A DNA stretch of 64,000 nt, taken from assembly GCF_000426625.1 (NCBI RefSeq), contig NZ_KE384547.1, forward strand, positions 1,038,986-1,102,985, given 5' to 3'. The stretch comes from Psychrilyobacter atlanticus DSM 19335 (GTDB taxonomy: Bacteria; Fusobacteriota; Fusobacteriia; Fusobacteriales; Fusobacteriaceae). The position numbers and the translations under genes were made by a program. The notes under the pieces were generated by a model. It made no database searches and was not told the origin of the DNA. It saw only the letters and a list, made by a program, of their open reading frames with translations. This document shows, piece by piece, positions 53,590 through 62,747 of this stretch (positions within the stretch are counted from its first letter, which is position 1; the number at the start of each line of letters is the position of its first letter).

Positions 53590-56574
53590 TTACCATAGAT
53601 ATTCAAAGTTAAAACCTATACCAGTTTCTTCCCCATTACTGTCATCACTGTAGGTTACTCCTCCTCCTACAAGGAAAACAGGGGTTATTTCTACCTCTAT
53701 TCCTACCCCAAATAAGATCAGGTTTTTTCCTCTGTTTTGACCGGAAAAAGTAGTCATTGAATCTGGTGTATGTACAAATCCTGCCCTTATATCATGGCTG
53801 GAGTCTTTAGCTGCTGACCAGTCATATTCATATTTTACAAATGCCATTGGTCTTACGAGCAGAGATTTTACAGAACCATCGTAGGAAAGATTTAATCCTG
53901 CTGAAGTAATAAATGAATCTGCGCTTGCACTTTCTACCCTAAGATCAGCCATATCGAATCCGCTTTCAACTATCTCTTCCTGGTATAGATATGAATAACT
54001 TAATCCTAAATTAGGAGTTAAAGTTGTATTTTTAGTTATCTTCATAGGGTAAGCTCCCCTGATCCCGGTATAGATACTATGGCTGTCAAATTTATCCTTA
54101 CTTGTTCCGCTTTCAGTTCCTACAGTGATATCTCTTTCACTCTGGTTGTAACCATAAGAATAACCCAACATACCTGTAAATATCCAATCGTTATAGATAT
54201 AGCTGCCGTAACTACCAAAATGATAGGTATCTGTCTCAAAATTTTGATCCACCATATCATGTTCTCTTATCTTGTGTTTTCCATAACCAGTATATACCCC
54301 TAAAGTGAGTTGATCTTCCCTGTATATATCGCCGCCTAATATAAAGTTACTGAGGGAATATTTGAAATTTCCCAAATTATTTTCTCCATTAACTTTTCCC
54401 TCTACATAGGCTGTATCGATCCATATATTATTCTCTGGTGATATCTCTTCTGAATCTATAGAATAAACCGATCCCCTGCTTCTTGCATGATCCATTGCCA
54501 TATTTAGGAAGAGGTCATTCTGTTCAAGACCTACAGTCAAGTGAGATGAATATGGCTCAGCATGGAGAGAATTGAGATTTTGAGAAACCTGTGCATTGGT
54601 TATAGTTAATAATGCAGTTTGCAGTTTTTGGGCCCCAGGGCTTAATACCGGATTAACTCCAGGAGTAGTTGACGGTAAAATAGTTACCACTTGTTTGGCA
54701 TTAGGATTTTTTCCTAAATTAGAATGAGTGGCAAGAGTATGTACTCCCTGCACCTTTCCGGTTAAGGTTATATCTTTATTTCCGTTTGTTTGCTCATCGG
54801 ATACTTCAAAATCAAGTAGTGCTGGTAGATAAGGCGAATTTATCACAGATATATTATTGTAATCTCCTATAATATCACCGCTAGAGCTTGCTGTATCCGA
54901 CTGAACTAGGGTGAACTCCTTATCATGGAAATCCAAGGCACTTCTTCCAGGCGCTCCCTTATATATAGTCTTGATACTTAAACCTTTGCTGATATCTACA
55001 TTTTTATCCACGTAGAATATTTTATCCGATAATTCATTTTTACTGCTATCTAAATCTATATCGGAATAGTATGTCCCGCCCTCAAATATAAGTCCGTTAT
55101 TCACTTTTAGGTTTCCTAGCTCACTTCCAGACGTATATTTAGGATCTAATCCAGAGCCGCTTTTCATATAGATATCTCCAATTCCTAAAATAGTTCCGGA
55201 ACCTCCGAATGTATCTTCGATGAATATAAGCCCGTTATTTGTAAGGGTGGTGTAATTGTTGTCAGTTCCACTGGTATTATTTAGATAAAATGATCCATAT
55301 TTTTCAATAAAAAATCCACCGTTACTCTCTATATTTAGTTCTAGTTTCATATCACTATTCTGATAGCCACCGGAGTACATAAGGAAGCTTCCATCTTTTA
55401 TATTGATTGTTCCATCTTCGATAAGAAAACCTCGGTTGACGTATAAATAATCATGGTCTATATTCAAAATATTATTTGATCCTGTCATATGGACAAGATC
55501 TGTACTTATTTTTTTGATATTCTTGGTATTTAAAACTGAAGATTGATTAAGAGTTAACACTCTTGTCTTCAAAAGTGTATTTGGAGCATGACTTCCATCT
55601 ATCTCCGATGTTCCATTGACTATTAATTCACCTAAAAAAATCTTAGCTCCGTCATTTATATTTATATTGGAATCTTCTAATTTTAATTTATCTCCTTTAA
55701 ACTGAGTATTGTTTCCTAATAAAATATGACTGTCTTTGAAAGTTGAATTAGTGATTTCTAATTTAGTGTCGCTTCCGTGTAATTCCAATGTACTGTTATT
55801 TTCAAATACAAATTCATCTGGATTAGATATAAATTTTATATTGCTGTAAGTTAATTTTAACTTAGCATTATCTATTGTTCCTTTAGCACTACTTCCAATA
55901 GTTACAGGTTTATCACCAAAGGATATACTACCAGAATAGTAAAACTCCAGTTCAGAGCCGCTTTGTATATCTAAATTAACCTTTGCTGATATACGGTCAT
56001 TTATTGCTGTTAGTCTGTTATTTCCAGATTTTGAAATAATATCAAAATCAGAGGTAGACATCACAAGAAGCTGACCTGTACCAATTGATAAATTTGAATT
56101 TTCTAGAGTTAAACTGTTTTTAGTATAATCATAAAAAAATAATTTTGATCCATTTATCTCAAAATTTGTATCTTTTAAAATTAAATTTTGAGTTTTAAGT
56201 TCCCTCTGTTTATTCCCATTTAATATACTGTCATTATTTAATTCAACATTTCTTCTATTCCCAGTACTGGTATTATCAAACAAAATATTCTGCCAGTGTT
56301 TTTCTCGATAACTAGCAGTATAACTTATATCACTGTCTAAAGATAAGTTTCCGTCACTATCCTGAGAAAATCTTACTCCATCCCAAATATAGTTTTTAGA
56401 ATCTCCTGCTGCCTGCCAACTATAAGTATAATTATGACCCTGATCAGCTGTAATTTTAGACGTGATTTGCCCTTGTATTCCGTAACCTCCGGTATAACTA
56501 ATCCCTGCATCAAAATAATTTACTGTATAAGTCAATGAATGTAGTGAAATAAATAATAATAATATTTTTTTCAT
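53590..56574 (-). CDS. autotransporter (type Va secretion)
   Basis: A 994-residue protein: signal peptide (about residues 1-17), a passenger of beta-helix-like repeats rich in N, S, T and G (to about residue 700), and a C-terminal autotransporter barrel from about 715 (HLTVGLEQNDLFLNMAMDHA) to a terminal tryptophan in FNFEYLW. The passenger has many LEDSNINI-like turns and no protease triad seen. It should be displayed or released at the cell surface, probably for adhesion. It follows the exported nitrilase gene by 29 bp on the same strand. Cleavage site not identified. Confidence 0.92.
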   Translation of the reverse strand: MKKILLLFISLHSLTYTVNYFDAGISYTGGYGIQGQITSKITADQGHNYTYSWQAAGDSKNYIWDGVRFSQDSDGNLSLDSDISYTASYREKHWQNILFDNTSTGNRRNVELNNDSILNGNKQRELKTQNLILKDTNFEINGSKLFFYDYTKNSLTLENSNLSIGTGQLLVMSTSDFDIISKSGNNRLTAINDRISAKVNLDIQSGSELEFYYSGSISFGDKPVTIGSSAKGTIDNAKLKLTYSNIKFISNPDEFVFENNSTLELHGSDTKLEITNSTFKDSHILLGNNTQFKGDKLKLEDSNININDGAKIFLGELIVNGTSEIDGSHAPNTLLKTRVLTLNQSSVLNTKNIKKISTDLVHMTGSNNILNIDHDYLYVNRGFLIEDGTINIKDGSFLMYSGGYQNSDMKLELNIESNGGFFIEKYGSFYLNNTSGTDNNYTTLTNNGLIFIEDTFGGSGTILGIGDIYMKSGSGLDPKYTSGSELGNLKVNNGLIFEGGTYYSDIDLDSSKNELSDKIFYVDKNVDISKGLSIKTIYKGAPGRSALDFHDKEFTLVQSDTASSSGDIIGDYNNISVINSPYLPALLDFEVSDEQTNGNKDITLTGKVQGVHTLATHSNLGKNPNAKQVVTILPSTTPGVNPVLSPGAQKLQTALLTITNAQVSQNLNSLHAEPYSSHLTVGLEQNDLFLNMAMDHARSRGSVYSIDSEEISPENNIWIDTAYVEGKVNGENNLGNFKYSLSNFILGGDIYREDQLTLGVYTGYGKHKIREHDMVDQNFETDTYHFGSYGSYIYNDWIFTGMLGYSYGYNQSERDITVGTESGTSKDKFDSHSIYTGIRGAYPMKITKNTTLTPNLGLSYSYLYQEEIVESGFDMADLRVESASADSFITSAGLNLSYDGSVKSLLVRPMAFVKYEYDWSAAKDSSHDIRAGFVHTPDSMTTFSGQNRGKNLILFGVGIEVEITPVFLVGGGVTYSDDSNGEETGIGFNFEYLW

Positions 56575-56603
56575 TATTTGTCATCTCCCTGACTAAAGAA
56601 TTT

Positions 56604-57635
56604 TTATTTTATTATTTTATCTACTGCAAAACCATCTTTGATATATTGTCTTCCACGGTAAGAAACATCTATTGGTAAACGATAATTTGTCGTCGCATCT
56701 TTATACATGGATGATTTTACATTTTCATCGGTATTTATTATTCCATAAACTAATTTACTTTCCATACTTTTACCTTTTATAACAACCTTTCCCCATGGAT
56801 CAATTAACATTCCGTCACCAGTTTGAATTTTAGGAGGAATTAGCTTAAACACATTATTCATTACTTGTTTAAATTCATGAGCCAATTCCGGATCTTTTTT
56901 TTCTATTTCTTCCCATTGATACATTTGAGTTACAGAAGCTAAATAAACATGACCTTCAAGAGCAACAGATTTTATAAATGAATTCCATTCTTCTCCTTGA
57001 TCCTGGGTTCCTACTACTATGAGCTGAGCACCTTGAGCATATTGAATCCCCCTGATTAAAGGTAAATACGTCTGCCAGCAGGAATTATAAGCCACGTTTA
57101 TACCTGCAAGTTTAACAACTCTAATATCCGGATCTTTTGGTTCTGCCCAAAACAATTTTTCTGTATGAGAAGCTCTTGTTTTTCTGGTAATATGTTTTAT
57201 CTTACCTTTTTTGTCTATAAAAACAGCAGAATTATAGACAGATTTATAATTTTCATCTTCATTTCTTTCGTTGAAAGGAACAATCATTGCAATTTTATAC
57301 CTTTTAGCATATGACTGTAATTTTTTCATTTCGTAACCGTCTTTTGTTATTGAAGCATTATAAAAATCTAAATATTTTTCATAGTTATAATTTAAATCAA
57401 TTGTTGCGTGAATATAATGCCAATATGGGTAGCCCCCAATAAAACTTTCAGAAAAAACTATTAATCCAGCTCCATTTTCAGAAGCTATATAAGCATTTTC
57501 TTTAATTAATTCAACCGAACGTTTAGGTGACAGCCAGGCTTGATCAATAGAAGCTATAGCAATTTTCACTTCCTCTCCCATAGCAGAGAAGTTCAAGCTT
57601 AACATTAACAATACAACTAAATAAATATTCCTCAT
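56604..57635 (-). CDS. exported nitrilase-family carbon-nitrogen hydrolase
   Basis: A 343-residue protein with a Sec signal peptide (cut near AMG at 18-20) followed by a nitrilase fold. The catalytic triad is visible: Glu64 in FSESFIGGYPYWHY, Lys152 in ITRKTRASHTEKLFW, Cys186 in NSCWQTYLPLIRG. Typical nitrilases have CWE here; this one has CWQ. The GYP and CW features match nitrile or cyanide-type enzymes more than amidases. Export of such an enzyme is unusual. It is upstream of the autotransporter in a two-gene operon; a link between them is not known. RBS AGGGAGGAT. Confidence 0.88.
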   Translation of the reverse strand: MRNIYLVVLLMLSLNFSAMGEEVKIAIASIDQAWLSPKRSVELIKENAYIASENGAGLIVFSESFIGGYPYWHYIHATIDLNYNYEKYLDFYNASITKDGYEMKKLQSYAKRYKIAMIVPFNERNEDENYKSVYNSAVFIDKKGKIKHITRKTRASHTEKLFWAEPKDPDIRVVKLAGINVAYNSCWQTYLPLIRGIQYAQGAQLIVVGTQDQGEEWNSFIKSVALEGHVYLASVTQMYQWEEIEKKDPELAHEFKQVMNNVFKLIPPKIQTGDGMLIDPWGKVVIKGKSMESKLVYGIINTDENVKSSMYKDATTNYRLPIDVSYRGRQYIKDGFAVDKIIK

Positions 57636-57898
57636 TTTTATCCTCCCTCTTTTTTACATTTAAAATAATTTTCTAAAATACAAATTTAGACACTTGTACT
57701 TAATATATTACAGTTTTTTTTACATATCCTTCAATTTTTGAAGAAAGATAAGAAGGAGCTATTGCTAATCATAAAAAAATTAGGATCTTTTTTAATTACT
57801 TTCGAGGACACAGGCAGAAACGTGCGCTCCCAAATGTTTAGTTTTTTCAGTTGATTAAAAGAAAGAAGTTAAATTCTTGCAAGATGGTAAAAAACAAA
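57636..57898 (-). other. gap with a short endonuclease IV-like fragment
   Basis: On the minus strand around 57802-57855 the frame reads TEKTKHLGAHVSACVLESN, where HLGAHVSA matches the N-terminal signature of endonuclease IV. No start codon, and a stop follows at once. The match covers about nine residues, so it may be a relic or chance. Nothing else is seen in this gap. Confidence 0.3.
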
Positions 57899-58669
57899 TT
57901 ATTTGACACCCTCTTTAATCTCCCCTATTTTTAATGGTTTTTCAAAATGAATACCTTTATACATCCTATAAAAATTATAAAAACAAAGGAGGAGAGAGAT
58001 AGAACCAACTATATAACCAAACATTCCTAAATTGATAGTTTCAATTGCCTCATCTTTTCCCAAAATAATTATTAAAGCAGCTATAGAATTATTTATTACA
58101 TGAACAATAACTGGATTCCATAAAGATTTAGTTTTTAAATATATATATCCAAAATAAAAAGTACTTCCTGTTATTATAAACGTTATACCAGGGATCCAAT
58201 GAATCGTGGCAAATATCAACCCTGAAATTAAAATTGTTATAAACATAGAAAATTTATTTTTTAAGATATTACATACTATGCCCCTAAAAACTACCTCTTC
58301 CATAAGTGGTATTAGAAAAGCAATAAAAACTAGATTCTCTAGGGATTTTGAATCAAATATTTTACTTGGAGGTATTGAGGGATGAAATAAGCTGTCAATA
58401 ATATAGTTTAAAAAGCAATTGGCTATCATATAAATGAAACTCCAAAAAAATATTTCTTTTTTTATTTTCCATCCTCCAAAAACCTCTTTAAATTTAAATA
58501 GTTTAAGTATATATAGAAAAAATGTAATTAAGATCAAAGTGACTATCATCATAAATCTTATATCTTTAATTTTAAAAAAATCAGCTACGTAAAATGATGA
58601 AATAAAGGATCCCCAAAATACTAAAATTACTAGTAAGAATTTAAATGTTGTAGTTAAAATTTTAACCAT
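57899..58669 (-). CDS. CPBP-family intramembrane metalloprotease (Abi)
   Basis: A 256-residue membrane protein with seven or eight helices. The CPBP motifs are EEVVFRGIV (residues near 120), ATIHWIPG and HVINNSIAA, which hold the glutamates and histidines of the active site. Relatives of Rce1 act in protein processing, and some protect bacteria against their own bacteriocins. No bacteriocin gene is adjacent. ATG follows AAGAGGAGAT. Confidence 0.87.
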   Translation of the reverse strand: MVKILTTTFKFLLVILVFWGSFISSFYVADFFKIKDIRFMMIVTLILITFFLYILKLFKFKEVFGGWKIKKEIFFWSFIYMIANCFLNYIIDSLFHPSIPPSKIFDSKSLENLVFIAFLIPLMEEVVFRGIVCNILKNKFSMFITILISGLIFATIHWIPGITFIITGSTFYFGYIYLKTKSLWNPVIVHVINNSIAALIIILGKDEAIETINLGMFGYIVGSISLLLCFYNFYRMYKGIHFEKPLKIGEIKEGVK

Positions 58670-58984
58670 CTCCTCTTTTATCTAATTTGATAAATTAAAC
58701 TCTATAAATGAGTAGAAATTAAATCTATAGAGTAAATTGAAATTTCATTGTTATTCTCACTATTTAATACTACATTTATCTTAAATATAAAAATTAAAAT
58801 AAAAAAGACTAAAATTAATTCTAGTCTTTTTAAAGGATACTTAAATGTATTTCTATTTCGAATTTACCTTTAGGAGCTTTCTTTTCTTGAAGAGCAACTA
58901 TTTTCTTGATTGTTAACTTTAATATGTAATTCACTTTTCTATATTTTTTAGGTCAATGCAAATTTTAATATCGTAGAAAACTCC
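58670..58984 (-). other. AT-rich gap with a terminator and a 34-codon frame
   Basis: AAAAGACTA (58803-58811) pairs with TAGTCTTTT (58822-58830) in a likely terminator. On the minus strand a frame from GTG 58934 to TAA at 58830 encodes 34 residues (LTIKKIVALQEKKAPKGKFE inside) without a ribosome site; it may be the tail of a lost gene. Nothing else is seen. Confidence 0.35.
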
Positions 58985-59290
58985 TTATACTGCTTTATTG
59001 TGTATCTCATCTCTGACTAGGTTCATATTAACTTTAATCATTTCTATAACTTGATTTTCTTTAAGTTTTATATCATTTTTTTTAGGAGGTTCAGGAATAA
59101 TTTTTCCACGTTCCTCCATCCTATAAAGGTATGACTCCAAGCAGTTTTTAGCCTTATAATAGGCTTCTTTTGGTCTAGTCCCAAAGGTAAAAACACCATC
59201 TAAATTAGGAAATTCTACTAAAATATCATCATTATCATCGTTGTCATTAGCATATGAAAAAATTGCTGGATAAATATAAATATTTTTCAT
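58985..59290 (-). CDS. hicB: HicB-family antitoxin
   Basis: A 101-residue protein with the HicB partial RNase H-like fold: YPAIFSYANDNDDNDDILVE, FPNLDGVFTFGTRPKEAYYK and NCLESYLYRMEERGKIIPEP. HicB normally binds and blocks the RNA-cleaving HicA toxin encoded just before it. Here the preceding hicA is wrecked, so this is an orphan antitoxin. ATG overlaps the remnant's stop; RBS AAAGGAGATGA. Confidence 0.88.
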   Translation of the reverse strand: MKNIYIYPAIFSYANDNDDNDDILVEFPNLDGVFTFGTRPKEAYYKAKNCLESYLYRMEERGKIIPEPPKKNDIKLKENQVIEMIKVNMNLVRDEIHNKAV

Positions 59291-59489
59291 CTAAATCATC
59301 TCCTTTGATTCAGTAATTTTAGATCCTGCTTATTTTAGAATAGTTCCTTTAACAAGATCTTTTCAATAATGTGGTATAGTTATCCTAGTATTTGTAGAGA
59401 ATTGTTCAAATTATGAGGTGCAACTCTTTTATATTCACAAGATACCATCCATTTTTTTCAATTATTTTAATTAAGTTATTTGATTTCAA
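59291..59489 (-). pseudogene. hicA: decayed hicA toxin gene
   Basis: TTG at 59489 behind GGAGGTGAGG starts MKSNNLIKIIEKNGWYLV, the normal HicA N-terminus, but the frame hits a TGA after about 27 codons. Another frame then reads RITIPHY, stop, KDLVKGTILK, stop, AGS, which is the HicA tail with two stop codons and a frame change. The histidine that follows the internal glycine in active HicA is lost. The toxin is therefore dead. Confidence 0.85.
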
Positions 59490-60037
59490 ACCCTCACCTC
59501 CATACTAATATCGGCTCTTTTATTAACCTATACGTATAAAAAGTTTTTATCCTCTAATTTTTTTAATTTTTAATGTCCAAAAAATAAAGTTTTGTTTTTT
59601 CTCTCTATGTCCTTTTTTTCTCAATAGAACAGTCCAAATTGCAAATGATAAATCATTTAAATAATAGCTTTAAGATTTACAACTTAAATGGTTTGGAATA
59701 GAATAAATAACAAAATAAAGGGAGAATAAAAAACAGCAACAAGAAAAAGAATTGAAAGGGAATATAAGAGAGAAAGCCAAGAAGATAGTTGGATATTAAG
59801 ATAAGACAAAGCTAGGAGCACATGCACAGATCAATGATCCAAGGAAGGTGTATCGGAGACAGAATATGTGGAGGAAAGTACACCAAAAGGAAGATTGTTA
59901 AAAATAAAAAATCTTTAGATACAGAAATTAGTGCTATTAGAGAGATCAACAACATTTTTGGATATAGTTACGCAGCAGAGAGAAAAAGGGATTCGGGTAA
60001 AGAGGTAGTGAGGGTAGATGAAAAAGAATAAAAAAAA
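59490..60037 (+). other. gap with purine-rich, possibly degenerate coding DNA
   Basis: From about 59700 to 60030 the plus strand is purine-rich and broken open frames are present in all three phases (for example TATRKRIEREYKRESQEDSW near 59733, then KEGVSETEYVEE). One 69-codon frame starts at 59822 but lacks a ribosome site. It looks like a decayed gene of unknown family. 59490-59700 is AT-rich and shows nothing. Confidence 0.3.
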
Positions 60038-60038
60038 A

Positions 60039-60051
60039 GGGCTATTAGCCC
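60039..60051 (-). terminator. terminator after the first H-C-GY-CC gene
   Basis: GGGCT-ATT-AGCCC with an A-run to its left (60031-60038), which is a T-run on the minus strand. Confidence 0.7.
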
Positions 60052-60062
60052 AATTAATTATT

Positions 60063-60251
60063 TTATGTGGAACTCGAACAACAGTCAGAGCAAGAATTAA
60101 CATTTGTATAGCCTTTAAGTCCTGCATCTGTTATTGCATCATTGGGATTATCAAAACGACCTAGAAAATTTTTGTCTACATTTTTCTTAGGAATATGTCG
60201 ACAACCAAGTATATGAACTTGATTTGTTTTGAGATCAATACAATAGAGCAT
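60063..60251 (-). CDS. small cysteine protein, H-C-H...GY...CxxCC family (copy 1)
   Basis: A 62-residue protein starting MLYCIDLKTNQVHILGCRHI and containing LGRFDNPNDAITDAGLKGYT, ending CSDCCSS. The VHxxxCxHI, AxxDAxxxGY and CxxCC positions repeat in the next gene, so they are paralogues. The ligand pattern suggests one bound zinc, as in Ada-like modules. ATG follows AAGGAGGTTCC. Function unknown. Confidence 0.75.
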   Translation of the reverse strand: MLYCIDLKTNQVHILGCRHIPKKNVDKNFLGRFDNPNDAITDAGLKGYTNVNSCSDCCSSST

Positions 60252-60362
60252 TAAGGAACCTCCTTATTAATTAGTCTATTAAAAGTATAGTACAAAAAAA
60301 AAGAAAAACAAAATAAAAGGGCGATATCCATGTGGAAAATAAACTCATGGATAAAAACAAAA

Positions 60363-60378
60363 AGGGCTAAAGAGCCCT
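60363..60378 (-). terminator. terminator after the second H-C-GY-CC gene
   Basis: AGGGCT (60363-60368) pairs with AGCCCT (60373-60378), loop AAAG, with an A-run on the left that forms the minus-strand T-run. Confidence 0.75.
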
Positions 60379-60380
60379 AA

Positions 60381-60572
60381 TTATTTTTGAATATTAATGC
60401 TAGAACAACAATACCAACAACCATCAGCCTCATGATAACCTTCATCTTTAGCATCTGTTAATGCTTCATCATCATCCAGATAAACACCCAGCATAACCAT
60501 ATCAACTAACGATATATGTGGGCATACAGACTTGTGAATAGTATGAGTTGCATCCTCAATAAAATAAGTCAT
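60381..60572 (-). CDS. small cysteine protein, H-C-H...GY...CxxCC family (copy 2)
   Basis: A 63-residue protein starting MTYFIEDATHTIHKSVCPHI, then LGVYLDDDEALTDAKDEGYH and CWYCCSS. It has the same H, C, H, GY and CxxCC positions as the gene 129 bp downstream and a similar terminator, so the two arose by tandem duplication and have diverged. ATG follows GGGGAGGGAG. Function unknown; a small metal-binding regulator or adaptor is possible. Confidence 0.75.
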   Translation of the reverse strand: MTYFIEDATHTIHKSVCPHISLVDMVMLGVYLDDDEALTDAKDEGYHEADGCWYCCSSINIQK

Positions 60573-61166
60573 AATAACTCCCTCCCCAAGATTAAAAAAA
60601 CTTTAATCATTTTTATCTTAACACAAAAAAAAGCAAAGTCAACTTAAAAAAAATGGTATTGTGAGAGTTTAGAAATGCTTTGCGGTGATGGGGAGGCTGG
60701 AAGTTTTTTCGTGACAGATTTTTTTGAAAAGCGTTAATAGTTCCAAATTTTTTTAGGAGAGGATTAAAAAAACTCTAAATTTATGAATAATAATTAATTA
60801 AGATTTTAAATACAAAAATATTTTAAACTAAAAGGAGAACAAAATGTTTTTCTGTATTAGAAAAAGTATATGACATAGTCTTAAAAGTTGAGAATAGGAT
60901 GTAAAAAAGAGATAGTTGACACTATCTCTTTTTTACATCTTATTTTAATTTACATAGTTGTGATAACCCTATAAAGATATAGAATAAAAAAATACTTCGT
61001 AACCCGAATTCTATAAGAAATATTCTACCAAAAATTGTACTAATCCTTCTCCTTTTTGAGCTTTTTCAATCTCTTTTCTCATCTTAAACAAAATTAGATT
61101 GTCCAAGTTTTATACTACCATCAGTGTTCTAAACACCCTTGAGCTTTATACTCAATTTTTTATTCT
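60573..61166. other. gap with a terminator and two short relics
   Basis: A strong terminator lies at 60903-60934. Before it, AAAGGAG and ATG 60844 start a frame that needs the loss of one T to read SVLEKVYDIVLKVENRM. On the minus strand 61011-61106 encodes MRKEIEKAQKGEGLVQFLVE in a 31-codon frame without ribosome site, perhaps the end of a lost gene. Otherwise AT-rich and empty. Confidence 0.4.
60903..60934. terminator. perfect bidirectional terminator hairpin
   Basis: AAAAAAGAGATAGT (60903-60916) pairs exactly with ACTATCTCTTTTTT (60921-60934), loop TGAC. Confidence 0.9.
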
Positions 61167-62741
61167 TTAAGCTAATTTTATCACTTCGTCATATTGTTTA
61201 ATATAATCTAAATTGGATTTATGTGAAATATGAATAACCATTTTATTTGTTATTTCTAAAATTAACTTTTCTATATTTATTGCTGTATTATTGTCTAATG
61301 AAGCTAAAGCCTCATCTATTAAAATAACGTCTGCACTACTTAACATAGCTCTAGCTAACCCTATTCTAGCCTTCTCACCTGCTGAAATTTTTACAACTTC
61401 ATCATTAATAATACTATTTAATTTTTCTTTCTTCGAATAAACCAATTCCGTTAAGTGAACTTTTTCTATAACTTCTAAAACTTCATTTTCTGAATATTTT
61501 TCATGTATATCAATGTTGTTTTTTATTGTATCATTAAATATAAAATTATTTTGAGAGACTACAAATATATTGTTTTTTAGTGCATTTATTGATGGAATAC
61601 CTTCATTAACAAAAATTCCACCCTGGGTTGGCATAATTTTACCAACAATTAGATTAAATAGTGTAGTTTTTCCACTGCCACTTTTTCCAGTAATTAAATA
61701 TTTTTTATTCTTAAAAAAAACTTTATTAAATTTATTAATTGTATTAATGTTTTTTTCTTTATATTTATATGAGGTGTCTACAAAATTTATTGCTGAAATT
61801 TTTATATCGCTATCTATTGATTCTTGGTTATTTTTTAATATTGTTTCTAACTCTGTATTAAGCGATTTATTTGAATTATAACTAATAATAGAATTTATAA
61901 GCTTTATTACTGGTTCATTTAAAAAAAATACAATTTGAATTAAAGCAAGTAGTTCTCCAAAAGTTATATTTTTTGTTATATATAAATATATACTTATTAA
62001 AATACCTGAAATTTGAGATAAAACAACACATGTATTAGCTATAATTCCACTTAAATTACATACAAAATCAATTTTTTTCTCTTCAACGTTAATATCATCA
62101 GATACTTTATTAAATTTTTTCAAGAAAATTTCATTTAAAGAACTAATTTTTATAATTTCAAAGCCACTTAAATACTCTTTTGTTGAAGTGATCAAACTAT
62201 CATATTTATTCAAATAAGCACGAAACATTTTATCAATTTTTTTTGGGAAGATAAGATTGTTTAATATAAGTGGAATTAGAAAAATTAAACAGACTATGCC
62301 TCCTATAAAGTTTATGTTAAATACTAATATAAATAAAAAACTAATTTCAATGCAGTTTTGTATAATATTAAATGTTTGATCAAATGTTCTATTTTTCCAA
62401 GTTTCAACTTTTTTTAAAATAATATTATAGTATTCACCACTATCTTTTTCATAAAACTTATTAAGAGGAGTATTTAGAATATTTTTAAATAAATCCTTTC
62501 TAACTCTATTTAATATTTCGTTAGATATATTACTTTTACCTATATAAGAAATTCCTGAAACTAATACCCCTAAAATTATTAATGGCAATATGGTTTTTAT
62601 AATTGTTATTACTGTATTATCTAAATTATTCTTATCTAAATTTATTAATGTATACGCAAAAGCAATAAGTGGTTGAGATATTGCACCTAAAAATACGTAG
62701 AATAAATTTTTAAAGATATTGATATATATATATGTTTTCAT
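61167..62741 (-). CDS. ABC exporter with fused membrane and ATPase domains
   Basis: A 524-residue type IV ABC half-exporter: six helices over residues 1-290, then an ATPase with Walker A GKSGSGKTT, Q-loop FVVSQNNFIFND, a deviating signature ISAGEKAR (in place of LSGGQ), Walker B DVILIDEALASLDN and switch His in IHISHKS. There is no peptidase domain, so it does not trim a double-glycine leader itself. It would work as a homodimer exporting a peptide or small molecule. It is shorter than many exporters and more AT-rich than core genes. Its ribosome site can pair with an upstream CCTCC, next to a 9-codon leader. Confidence 0.9.
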   Translation of the reverse strand: MKTYIYINIFKNLFYVFLGAISQPLIAFAYTLINLDKNNLDNTVITIIKTILPLIILGVLVSGISYIGKSNISNEILNRVRKDLFKNILNTPLNKFYEKDSGEYYNIILKKVETWKNRTFDQTFNIIQNCIEISFLFILVFNINFIGGIVCLIFLIPLILNNLIFPKKIDKMFRAYLNKYDSLITSTKEYLSGFEIIKISSLNEIFLKKFNKVSDDINVEEKKIDFVCNLSGIIANTCVVLSQISGILISIYLYITKNITFGELLALIQIVFFLNEPVIKLINSIISYNSNKSLNTELETILKNNQESIDSDIKISAINFVDTSYKYKEKNINTINKFNKVFFKNKKYLITGKSGSGKTTLFNLIVGKIMPTQGGIFVNEGIPSINALKNNIFVVSQNNFIFNDTIKNNIDIHEKYSENEVLEVIEKVHLTELVYSKKEKLNSIINDEVVKISAGEKARIGLARAMLSSADVILIDEALASLDNNTAINIEKLILEITNKMVIHISHKSNLDYIKQYDEVIKLA

Positions 62742-62747
62742 TTTGTT

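Noticed and set aside
59822-60031. 69-codon plus frame beginning MHRSMIQGRCIG
   Set aside because: No ribosome site, no family, and neighbouring phases hold equally open fragments; treated as degenerate DNA, not a gene.
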